A DNA stretch of 42,238 bases from Hydrocarboniphaga sp. (GTDB taxonomy: Bacteria; Pseudomonadota; Gammaproteobacteria; Nevskiales; Nevskiaceae). The DNA lies in the NCBI RefSeq assembly GCF_028291725.1, contig NZ_JAQGNT010000110.1, forward strand, positions 1 to 42,238, given 5' to 3'. Both the position numbers and the translations under genes were made by a program. Position 1 is the first letter of the stretch, and each line of letters starts with the position of its first letter. Shown here piece by piece: positions 20,624 through 27,304 of this stretch. The notes under the pieces were generated by a model. That model made no database searches. It was not told the origin of the DNA and saw only the letters and a program-made list of their open reading frames with translations.

Positions 20624-21714
20624 TGCGCGGCCTGCGCTCCGCCCAACGCGGTGCGGCTATGGCCGGTGTCGACTTCCACGGTCGCGCTCAGGCCCGAACT
20701 CAGCGGCAGATCGCTATTGCCGGCCGGCTCCAGGCGCAAGCGCACCGGCACGCGCTGGACGACCTTGACCCAGTTGCCGGTCGCGTTCTCCGGAGGCAGC
20801 GCCGAAAACTGCGAGCCGGTGCCCGGCGCGACGCTGGCGACTTTCGCGTCGAACCTGCGGCCCGGATAGGTATCGATTTCCACGGTCGCGGTCTGGCCGG
20901 GGCGCATGTAGGTGAGCTGGTCTTCCTTGAAATTGGCCTCGACCCAGACATCACGCGTCGACATCAGCGCAAACACCGGGCTCGCCGGATTGATGAAGTC
21001 GCCGACCTGCAACTGCTCGACCTTGGTGACGATGCCGTCGTCGGGCGCTTTGATCGTGGTGTAGCTCAGGTTCAGCAGCGCGCGATCGAGTTCGGCCTTG
21101 GCCTGTAGCACGCTCGGATGCTGGTCCGGGTCCAGATCGGGATTGCCGGCCAGCATCGCCAGCACGCTGTCGGCCTGCTGCTGCGCGGCGATCAGTTGCT
21201 GGCGCGCGGTATCGAGCGCGTTCTGCGCTTTTGCGAACTGCGCCTGCGACGAGATGCCCGAGGCGAGCAGCTTTTTCTGCCGCTCGAGTTCGCTCTGCTC
21301 ATAGGCCAGCGTCGCCTGCGCCGAACGCACGGAGGCCATCTGCTGGCGATAGGCGGCCTTGCCGGCACCGACCTGCAGGCGCGCACTGCCGAGCTTGGCC
21401 TGCGCCGCATCCACCGCGATGCGGTAGGGCTGGTCGTCGAGCTTGAACAGTACGTCGCCGCGATGTACCGGCTGGTTGTCGTGCACCGCAATCTCGGCGA
21501 CCTGGCCGGCGACGTTGCTGCTGATCGACGCGCGCGCCGCCTGCACGTAGGCGTTGCCGGTCGACATATAGCGGCCGCCGAGCAGATACATCGCCAACGC
21601 GAATACCGCGACGACCAGCACGCCGGCGATCATCAGCGGCACGCGCAGGCGCTCGCCCAAGGTTTTGTCGTTGCCGATCGAGTCGTCGGCGGGGAATGAA
21701 GTCGCGGTGCTCAT
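20620..21714 (-). CDS. HlyD-family membrane-fusion protein (EmrA-like)
   Basis: The periplasmic adaptor of the efflux operon, 364 residues. One N-terminal membrane anchor (about 27-46) precedes the first half of the biotinyl-lipoyl domain (NVAGQVAEIAVHDNQPVHRG). A coiled-coil hairpin follows (about 100-205), then the second lipoyl half with IKAPDDGIVTKVEQLQVGD and a beta-barrel (VWVEANFKEDQLTYMRPGQ). I chose ATG 21714; the open frame extends to 21894 but that part overlaps the regulator antisense-frame and is not family-like. It lies 13 bases after the MarR gene, so the four genes are one operon. Confidence 0.94.
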   Translation of the reverse strand: MSTATSFPADDSIGNDKTLGERLRVPLMIAGVLVVAVFALAMYLLGGRYMSTGNAYVQAARASISSNVAGQVAEIAVHDNQPVHRGDVLFKLDDQPYRIAVDAAQAKLGSARLQVGAGKAAYRQQMASVRSAQATLAYEQSELERQKKLLASGISSQAQFAKAQNALDTARQQLIAAQQQADSVLAMLAGNPDLDPDQHPSVLQAKAELDRALLNLSYTTIKAPDDGIVTKVEQLQVGDFINPASPVFALMSTRDVWVEANFKEDQLTYMRPGQTATVEIDTYPGRRFDAKVASVAPGTGSQFSALPPENATGNWVKVVQRVPVRLRLEPAGNSDLPLSSGLSATVEVDTGHSRTALGGAQAAQ

Positions 21715-21727
21715 ATTGTTGAAACCT

Positions 21728-22264
21728 TCATGTCGGTTTGCGGCGCGCCGCGCGCGGGTTCTGCGCAGCGTCGGGAGTGGTGGCTGGCGCCGCCGCCTCG
21801 GAGGCCGGCGGCGCGCAAGCGTCATCGGCGGTGGTGGGGACCAGCTGACTGAGATTGCGTTGCACGTGCAGCAGCAGATCCAGCAACTGCGCACGCTGTT
21901 CCTCGGACAGGCCGGCGAGCGCCTGGGCGCGGGACTGGTCGGCGATCTGCCACATCTCGGCGATCACCGGCGCCGCGGCCGCGGTCAGGAACAACTGTCG
22001 GGCGCGGCGGTCGGCCGGATCGGCGCGGCGCTCGACCCAGCCGTCGCGCTCCATGCGGTCGAGAATCCGGACCAGTGCCATCGGATCGGTATCGGCCAGC
22101 TCTGCCAGCTTCACCTGCGACAGGCCTTCGCTGCGCTCGATGCCGTGCAGCACCTTGCACTGGGCCAACGTCAGGTTCAGGCCGCTCGCCAGGCGCTCGA
22201 AGTTCTTCGAGGACAGGCGGGCAACGTCCTTGACCAGAAACCCGAAGATGCGACTGCGATCCAC
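21728..22264 (-). CDS. MarR-family regulator of the efflux operon
   Basis: A 178-residue regulator. The MarR winged helix is clear: LSQVKLAELADTDPMALVRILDRMERDGWVERR followed by the wing DPADRRARQLFLT. The C-terminal 35 or so residues are a low-complexity Ala/Pro tail (ASEAAAPATTPDAAQNPRAA), unusual in the family. The start is GTG 22264; the nearby ATG is out of frame. It is the first gene of the marR-hlyD-mfs-nodT operon and is expected to repress it, by analogy with EmrR/MprA of E. coli. A short palindrome covers the likely -10 just upstream. Confidence 0.93.
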   Translation of the reverse strand: MDRSRIFGFLVKDVARLSSKNFERLASGLNLTLAQCKVLHGIERSEGLSQVKLAELADTDPMALVRILDRMERDGWVERRADPADRRARQLFLTAAAAPVIAEMWQIADQSRAQALAGLSEEQRAQLLDLLLHVQRNLSQLVPTTADDACAPPASEAAAPATTPDAAQNPRAARRKPT

Positions 22265-22287
22265 GACATGGCCCAGTGATAACTGGC

Positions 22288-22299
22288 GATATCATATCA
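22288..22299 (-). promoter_or_regulatory. extended -10 promoter and palindrome of the efflux operon
   Basis: GATATCATATC (22288-22298) is an 11-base palindrome. On the minus strand TGATATGAT (22299-22291) reads as an extended -10 (TGn plus TATGAT). No good -35 is seen. The overlap of palindrome and -10 suits autorepression by the MarR protein encoded just downstream. Confidence 0.4.
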
Positions 22300-22340
22300 A
22301 ATGTTTTTATTGTTGTGCTACTGATACCGGTCGATCGGTC

Positions 22341-22364
22341 ATTCCCGCGAAGGTAGGCGGGAAT
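22341..22364. repeat. ATTCCCGC...GCGGGAAT hairpin repeat
   Basis: ATTCCCGC (22341-22348) and GCGGGAAT (22357-22364) form a perfect 8-bp stem. This is the widespread proteobacterial CATTCCCGCGAAGGCGGGAATCC type. It lies between the divergent efflux operon and glmS. Confidence 0.75.
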
Positions 22365-22399
22365 CCGCAGCTGGCGTGAGCCAAACTCACTCTCACGGA

Positions 22400-22405
22400 T
22401 ACAAT
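22400..22405 (+). promoter_or_regulatory. possible -10 box of glmS
   Basis: TACAAT lies 54 bases before the glmS ATG. No good -35 is found at the right distance, so the call is tentative. Confidence 0.25.
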
Positions 22406-22459
22406 CGGGCATGAAATCAGCCATCAGCAGAAGCGCCTCGCCGCGCCGGACCGCCTGAC

Positions 22460-24295
22460 ATGTGCGGCATCGTCGGAGTTGTCGCCGCGCGCGACGTCAC
22501 CCCCATCCTGGTCGAGGGCCTGCGCCGCCTCGAATATCGTGGTTACGACTCGGCCGGTGTCGCGCTGCTGACGGCCGGCGGCCGGCTCGAGCGCCGCCGC
22601 GCCCAGGGCAAGGTGCAGCAGCTGGTCGACAACATTGCCGCCAGCCCGATTGCGGGCTTTCGCGGCATCTCACATACCCGCTGGGCCACGCACGGCGTGC
22701 CCAGCGAGCGCAACGCGCATCCGCATGTGTCCGAGGACCAGGTCGCGCTGGTGCATAACGGCATCGTCGAGAATCACGACGAGCTGCGTGCCGAGCTGCG
22801 CGCCAAGAGCTACCACTTCAGCAGCGAGACCGACACCGAGGTCGTCGCTCACCTGATCAACGAATACCTCAAGCAGAGCGGCAGTCTGTTGACCGCCGTG
22901 CAGGCCGCGGTGCGGCGCCTGCACGGCGCCTACGCGATCGTCGTGATGTCGCCGCGCGACCCGGACCGCATCGTCGCAGCGCGCGCTGGCGCGCCGGTCG
23001 TCGTCGGCCATGGCGAGGGTGAAAACTACGTCGCCTCCGACGTGCAGGCGCTGCTGCCGGTGACGCGCCGCTTCCAGTTTCTGGAAGAAGGCGACGTCGC
23101 CGAAATCACCCAAGCGGGCATCCGCATCTTCGACCATGCCGGCCACCCGGCCGAGCGCCCGGTCCGCGAATCCAGCCTGTCGGCCGAGAGCGTCGAGCGC
23201 GGCGAATACGCGCACTACATGCTCAAGGAGATCTTCGAGCAGCCGCGCGCGATCGCCGACACGCTGGCCGAACGCATCACCGGCAAGCGCGTGTTAGAGG
23301 CCGCGCTCGGCCCCAAGGCCGAGCTGCTGCTGCCGCGCGTCAAGAACGTGCACATCGTCGCCTGCGGCACCAGCTATCACGCCGGCCTGATCGCGCGTTA
23401 CTACATCGAGCAGGGCGCCAAGCTGCCGTGCACGGTCGAAGTCGCCAGCGAGTACCGCTATCGCAATCCGGTGGTGCCGCCGAACACGCTGTTCGTCGCG
23501 ATCTCGCAATCCGGCGAAACCGCCGACACGCTCGCCGCGCTGCGCGAAGCACGCAAGCTTGGCTACCTCGCCACCTGTGCGATCTGCAATGTGCCGGAGT
23601 CCTCGCTGGTGCGCGAGGCGGACATGACGCTGATGACCCGCGCCGGCCCCGAAATCGGCGTCGCATCGACCAAGGCTTTCACCACGCAGCTCGCCGCACT
23701 GAGCCTGCTCGGCATCGTGCTCGCGCGTCACAACGGCATGGACGCCAGCACCGAGGCCGCCTACGTGCGCCAGATCGCGCACGTGCCGGAAATGGTCGAG
23801 CGCACACTCAAGCTCGAGCCGCAGATCAAGGAGTGGGCCAAGCAGTTCGCCGACAAACGCCACGCGCTGTTCCTCGGCCGCGGGCCGACCTATCCGGTCG
23901 CCCTCGAAGGCGCGCTCAAGCTAAAAGAAATCTCCTACATCCACGCCGAAGCCTACCCGGCCGGCGAACTCAAGCATGGCCCGCTTGCGCTGGTCGACGC
24001 CGACATGCCGGTGATCGCGATCGCACCGAACAACGCGCTGCTCGAAAAGCTCAAGAGCAACCTGCAGGAAGTGCGCGCACGCGGCGGCAGACTGTTCGTC
24101 TTCGCTGATCCCAATACCGGCTTCAAGGCGGAAGAGGGCATCGAAGTGATGCTGATGCCCGAGCACATCGACGCGGTGCAGTCACCGCTGGTCTACACGA
24201 TTCCGCTGCAGCTGTTGGCGTATCACGTCGCGGTGTTGCGTGGCACCGATGTGGATCAGCCGCGCAATTTGGCGAAGTCGGTGACTGTCGAATAG
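22460..24295 (+). CDS. glmS: glutamine--fructose-6-phosphate aminotransferase (isomerizing) GlmS
   Basis: GlmS (611 residues) makes glucosamine-6-phosphate from fructose-6-phosphate and glutamine. The N-terminal nucleophile Cys2 is exposed after Met removal (MCGIVGVVAARD). The glutaminase domain has YRGYDSAG, HTRWATHG and HNGIVENHDELR. Two SIS domains follow, with ACGTSYHAGLIARYYIE, SQSGETADTLAAL and AEAYPAGELKHGPLAL. The C-terminus DQPRNLAKSVTVE is the conserved end whose coding sequence is the TnsD recognition region of attTn7. Together with glmU it serves UDP-GlcNAc synthesis. Confidence 0.97.
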   Translation: MCGIVGVVAARDVTPILVEGLRRLEYRGYDSAGVALLTAGGRLERRRAQGKVQQLVDNIAASPIAGFRGISHTRWATHGVPSERNAHPHVSEDQVALVHNGIVENHDELRAELRAKSYHFSSETDTEVVAHLINEYLKQSGSLLTAVQAAVRRLHGAYAIVVMSPRDPDRIVAARAGAPVVVGHGEGENYVASDVQALLPVTRRFQFLEEGDVAEITQAGIRIFDHAGHPAERPVRESSLSAESVERGEYAHYMLKEIFEQPRAIADTLAERITGKRVLEAALGPKAELLLPRVKNVHIVACGTSYHAGLIARYYIEQGAKLPCTVEVASEYRYRNPVVPPNTLFVAISQSGETADTLAALREARKLGYLATCAICNVPESSLVREADMTLMTRAGPEIGVASTKAFTTQLAALSLLGIVLARHNGMDASTEAAYVRQIAHVPEMVERTLKLEPQIKEWAKQFADKRHALFLGRGPTYPVALEGALKLKEISYIHAEAYPAGELKHGPLALVDADMPVIAIAPNNALLEKLKSNLQEVRARGGRLFVFADPNTGFKAEEGIEVMLMPEHIDAVQSPLVYTIPLQLLAYHVAVLRGTDVDQPRNLAKSVTVE

Positions 24296-24978
24296 CGTTC
24301 GGTCACCTGATACGAGGTTTGATAATTCGAAGAAAGGGTGTCAGCGTTGTACTAGGGGTGTAAGAATAAGGTAAGTAACTAATAATAAAGAATTTATATG
24401 AAAAATCACGCTACGCAACGCGCACTGACAAGTGCGACGAAAGCCGGACGGCGGTGGTTTTAGGCTAGTAGTTATAAAGAGTGTAAGAAAACCCTGTCGT
24501 GGCGTCGCCTCTGCGGTAGGTGTGTGCGTGTGCGGTCCGGCAAATGCTGCCCCGCTCGGTACATCGATGCCGCTCGCACTATGATCGATTGATTACCTAG
24601 CGTAACTTTTAATTGCGTAAGAAAATTCGCTATTTGGCAAAAATTGGACAAAAGTTTATTTTTTGCCCGGCATCCAGAGGATAGCCCCATCTCACGGATG
24701 GCGGAGAATGCATACGCCAAGCATCTCCGATGGCTGGAATACTAAGCGAAGCAGAACGCAAAGCGATCTGTCAGTCGCTTATTGGTTAGCTCATCAAGTT
24801 GACCGTTCCGAACTGCCATGCACCTGGGCAGACTGAACAGCGTTGGAGCCTCTCCCGGTATGCGCTTACCGTGTATCGACCAAGTCATCGAGCGGTATCA
24901 ACCGGTCGTTCGAGTTGGGCTCGCACGCTAAAGGAGGCGGCGTGTACCAGGTGGTTGCTGATGCACGCCGCTGTCCGG
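24296..24978. other. AT-rich gap after glmS (attTn7 position), no convincing gene
   Basis: The first 360 bases are much richer in A/T than the flanks. Three near-identical decamers of the form (G)YGTAAGAAWA occur at 24358, 24481 and 24615. A small hairpin CGCACT-GACA-AGTGCG lies near 24421. Short frames such as 24399-24464 (21 codons) and 24730-24789 (19 codons, ILSEAERKAICQSL) are too small to call and may be gene debris. Tn7-like elements insert about 25 bp past the glmS stop, that is near 24320, but I see no Tn7-type end repeats or tns genes. It is best described as the left border of an accessory patch. Confidence 0.5.
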
Positions 24979-25410
24979 CTATTTCCTCTTTGCGGCTTGG
25001 ATCGCCTTCATCAGATCAGGCACCACATCAGCCTGGAGTTCGCCAAGTCTGGGCGTCAGGCCGTAAGGCTTGAGCTCCGGCACTAGGAACCATGTGCTGT
25101 CGTACGACAAGGTCACCAGTTGAGACAGGTCGAAGCGAGTGCGCTTGACCAAGCCGGTGCGCTTGAACGCCGAGGGGTTGTCGATAGGATCGAGGATGAA
25201 GTCCCACGGATAGCTGCGGTGCGCTTGGCTTGTGCCGTAGCACACCGTCACGTCGTAGCCGCCGCGTTCAAGTTCGCTGGCCGCCAGGATCAAAGCGGGA
25301 CGAGGCTTAGGTCCCGGCAAGGGGAGGGCCAAATTCTGCGGGAAATGGCAGAGCACAACATCGCCAGGCTTCGGCCTGGGGTAGAGGGTGGGGGTCGTGC
25401 GATTAGACAT
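24979..25410 (-). CDS. PemK/MazF-family toxin
   Basis: A 143-residue protein with the PemK/MazF barrel signature: KPGDVVLCHFP near the N-terminus, GPKPRPALIL, and the later FKRTGLVKRTRFDLSQL. Family members are mRNA-cleaving endoribonucleases neutralised by a DNA-binding antitoxin. It begins 17 bases after the end of the gene at 25428-25727, the usual antitoxin-then-toxin order. Codon use and base content are less GC-biased than in the housekeeping genes, consistent with acquisition. It differs enough from classical MazF that the cleavage site cannot be predicted. Confidence 0.8.
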   Translation of the reverse strand: MSNRTTPTLYPRPKPGDVVLCHFPQNLALPLPGPKPRPALILAASELERGGYDVTVCYGTSQAHRSYPWDFILDPIDNPSAFKRTGLVKRTRFDLSQLVTLSYDSTWFLVPELKPYGLTPRLGELQADVVPDLMKAIQAAKRK

Positions 25411-25427
25411 GCACGGCCCCGGCGAAA

Positions 25428-25727
25428 TCAGTCGTCCAGGAAGGACCCGATGACTTTCCCGCGGAGCTGCTGCGGCACGCTGGCGCGAATCGCTGCATAG
25501 TGCTCGTCGGTGAGTTCGTCGAAATCCGGATCGTAGTGAGGGACTTCGCGTGAGACGAACTCAGCCAATGCGCGGTGTATGAGCTGGGTTTCATTAATGC
25601 CGAGCAGTTCGGCTGCTCGTTCTGCAGTTGTTTTTGTGAGTCCAAAGGTCGAATCCTTTGCCCTCCACCTGAACAGCGTGGTGGGCGGTTTGATGGTCAA
25701 AGGCGGGCCTGCTTTCGCGGTTTTCAT
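25428..25727 (-). CDS. antitoxin partner of the PemK-like toxin, ribbon-helix-helix-like
   Basis: A 99-residue protein (from ATG 25727; GTG 25739 is in frame). The segment TFGLTKTTAERAAELLGINETQLIHRALAEFV looks like a short beta strand plus two helices of a ribbon-helix-helix DNA-binding domain. The acidic C-terminus (DPDFDELTDEHY ... GSFLDD) would be the toxin-binding tail. It directly precedes the toxin in the same direction. An inverted repeat overlapping an extended -10 upstream is a plausible autoregulatory operator. Confidence 0.7.
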   Translation of the reverse strand: MKTAKAGPPLTIKPPTTLFRWRAKDSTFGLTKTTAERAAELLGINETQLIHRALAEFVSREVPHYDPDFDELTDEHYAAIRASVPQQLRGKVIGSFLDD

Positions 25728-25739
25728 GATTAATTTCAC

Positions 25740-26058
25740 TATTAATGACTAAGAGTCGATAAGTTGGGCTAACGTCGGCTACATTTTCATTTCTCCTAGG
25801 CCGATATTTCGATTCAACGGGGCGGGCGAATTTGCCCATGTGAGTATTATATCAAAAAGATAGCGCAGGAGCTAGCTTTTTGATAGCTGATGCCGGAGAC
25901 CTCGGTCGGGCCAGGATCGCGGGTCTGCCGGCGGACTCGGCGACAACCCTCGCCTGCATCTAAGGCAGCGCACTACGTGACTTCCCCGAGGTCCAGGCCG
26001 GCTTGACGCTGCTCTGGCCTGATCATTCCCTGACCCCACCGCGGAGCCTCGATATTTT
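25740..26058. other. gap between the two toxin-antitoxin modules
   Basis: The left 145 bases hold the leader, promoter and inverted repeat of the PemK module. From about 25886 to 26058 I see neither a convincing reading frame nor a strong motif. The run ATATTTTTT at 26051-26059 lies at the end of the HTH-antitoxin gene. The minus-strand frame 25594-25839 overlaps the antitoxin in another frame and is not family-like. Confidence 0.5.
25846..25885 (-). promoter_or_regulatory. extended -10 promoter with 15-bp inverted repeat for the PemK module
   Basis: On the minus strand TGATATAAT (25854-25846) is a perfect TGn-TATAAT extended -10. Immediately upstream lie arms 25850-25864 and 25871-25885 (TATCAAAAAGATAGC and GCTAGCTTTTTGATA), complementary with one mismatch around GCAGGA. 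The palindrome replaces the -35 region, as in autoregulated toxin-antitoxin promoters. Confidence 0.6.
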
Positions 26059-26352
26059 TTAAGCGGCCCTCAAAGCCTCAATCACTTCGGCCGGCTTCGA
26101 TTTCAAGGCTTTAATGAGAGCCCGAGCCGGACCGGTTGGGGTTCGAAGGCCCTGCTCCCAGTTTCTCAACGTGCCAACGTTCACTTCGATCAATCGAGCG
26201 AACTGGGCTTGGGACAAACCCGTCGCGACGCGAACGGCGCGCACCTGAGCGGCGTCAACGACGAATTCGCGAGACGGGGCGCGCTTGCCGCGAACAACCT
26301 CGTCCGCCTGAGTCACGCTCTCCATGAGTCGCGCAAAGAGTTTCTTGTCCAT
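26059..26352 (-). CDS. HTH-type antitoxin (HigA/XRE family)
   Basis: A 97-residue XRE-family protein. The helix-turn-helix is VRAVRVATGLSQAQFARLIEVNVGTLRNWEQG, followed by RTPTGPARALIKALKSKP, a block typical of antitoxins paired with RelE/HigB-like toxins. Its ATG overlaps the toxin stop as TAATG, giving toxin-first order. It appears intact even though its toxin gene is frameshifted, so it may survive as a solitary antitoxin or regulator. Confidence 0.85.
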   Translation of the reverse strand: MDKKLFARLMESVTQADEVVRGKRAPSREFVVDAAQVRAVRVATGLSQAQFARLIEVNVGTLRNWEQGLRTPTGPARALIKALKSKPAEVIEALRAA

Positions 26353-26671
26353 TACCAGTTCTCCACGATACGCCTCAACAACCGTTTCTGAGGCTCGGTC
26401 AAATCGTCTTTATCCGCCTTTCGGTAGACGGTCAGCATCAAGATCTGAGCTTCGGCAACTCGCCAGAAGTAGATGACGCGAACGCCGCCGCGCTTGCCGG
26501 TGCCGGGTAACTTCCGCCGCAGCTTTCGAATCCCGCCGGAGCCCTCAATGATGTCGCCGGCATCGGGATGCTGGGCGAGGTGCGCCTGAAGCTCCGAGTA
26601 CGACTCATCGGGCATCAGCTCTTTGAGGTCTTCGGTGAAAGCCGGGTTTCGATAACTGGTTTACGTACCAT
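26352..26671 (-). pseudogene. RelE/HigB-family toxin, broken by a one-base deletion
   Basis: The open part from ATG 26615 reads MPDESYSELQAHLAQHPD and continues to the family core (GKRGGVRVIYFWRV, KADKDDLTEPQKRLLRRIVE). Relatives have about 20 more residues at the N-terminus. These are found in another frame: ATG 26671, preceded by GAGAG, begins MVRKPVIETR, and the correct downstream frame continues AFTEDLKELMPDE. Joining them needs one extra base near 26641-26647 (the CGAAACCCGGC tract). The span from 26671 to 26352 is 320 bases, one short of 107 codons including the stop. A truncated product from 26615 is conceivable but would lack the first strand and helix. Confidence 0.75.
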
Positions 26672-26916
26672 GCGATCTTCTCTCGTTTCCTTCACGATCA
26701 GCTCCGCGCCGAACACTCGGAATCGATAGCCGGCCTCCATCGCCGCAGCGCCGATTGGTATATCCGCGCGCGCCGGTCGGCAAGAAGCGCACCTGGATCG
26801 ACGTGCGCAATGGCATGTTCGTGGCCTACGGCATCCGCCTGCATCCCCGCGATGAGCCGTCGGCCCCTCCTCCGGCTTAGTACGCCCTCGTGACTGCGCT
26901 GACGTATGAACCCCTA

Positions 26917-26932
26917 CTCCCGCTTGCGGGAG
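26917..26932. repeat. CTCCCGC hairpin
   Basis: CTCCCGC (26917-26923) pairs with GCGGGAG (26926-26932) around TT. Same type as 11172-11189 and 27280-27295. Confidence 0.65.
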
Positions 26933-27015
26933 AAGGTCGCGCGAAGCGCCGGATGACGTTCGTACAGCGCCAGAAAAGCCTCTCACCCCTGCCCCGGCTC
27001 TGTTCCGCAAACGAC

Positions 27016-27088
27016 GTAGGTCGGCAATCCCTTGCCGACGTGCTCAAGCGATCAGGGCGCACACGTCGGCAAAGGATTGCCGACCTAC
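27016..27088. repeat. inverted pair of GTAGGTCGGCAATCC repeats
   Basis: Arms 27016-27042 and 27062-27088 are complementary over 27 bases with one mismatch. Second member of the family found at 17582-17674 and 32695-32774. Confidence 0.9.
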
Positions 27089-27203
27089 ATTCATCGGTTC
27101 ATGGCCCGTGAGCAGGTCCGTAAGGAACACCGGGCTACCCAGGACCAAGCCAAACGCGGCTGGGGGCGAGCAGGCGCGGCGCTATCGTCTCGCCCCCATC
27201 CCA

Positions 27204-27300
27204 ACCTTCCCGCGCATGCGGGGGAAGGAGCTGGCCGATTCCGGGGATCAAGCTGGCTTCTATGAAGCTGCGGTGGTCTCTCCCGCAAGCGGGAGAAGGG
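27204..27300. repeat. paired short hairpins near the HupE 3' end
   Basis: A hairpin of CCTTCCCGC with GCGGGGGAAGG (about 27205-27228) is followed by CTCCCGC-AA-GCGGGAG (27280-27295). Both belong to the CTCCCGC family. The second ends ten bases from the convergently oriented stop of the HupE gene and might help end that transcript. Confidence 0.6.
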
Positions 27301-27304
27301 ATTC

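Larger units (their letters stand above)
26672..27304. other. repeat-rich gap with a possible gene remnant
   Basis: Plus-strand frame 26761-26880 reads PVGKKRTWIDVRNGMFVAYG and ends in a proline-rich tail. It has no start codon and looks like the 3' end of a lost gene of unknown family. From 26917 onward the gap is filled by palindromic repeats (26917-26932, 27016-27088, 27204-27300). No intact gene is seen. Confidence 0.45.

Noticed and set aside
22265-22459. glmS-type ribozyme or riboswitch upstream of glmS
   Set aside because: The glmS ribozyme is a Gram-positive feature, and the leader here is short and lacks its conserved core.
24296-24340. Tn7-like transposon end just past glmS
   Set aside because: The position fits, but no TGT-starting end with repeated 22-bp binding sites and no tns genes were seen.
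24472-24720. 82-codon minus-strand frame after glmS
   Set aside because: No ribosome-binding site, no domain, and irregular composition in an AT-rich gap.
25594-25839. 81-codon minus-strand frame starting near the PemK-module promoter
   Set aside because: It overlaps the antitoxin in another frame and has no recognisable domain. The RHH-like frame explains the region better.
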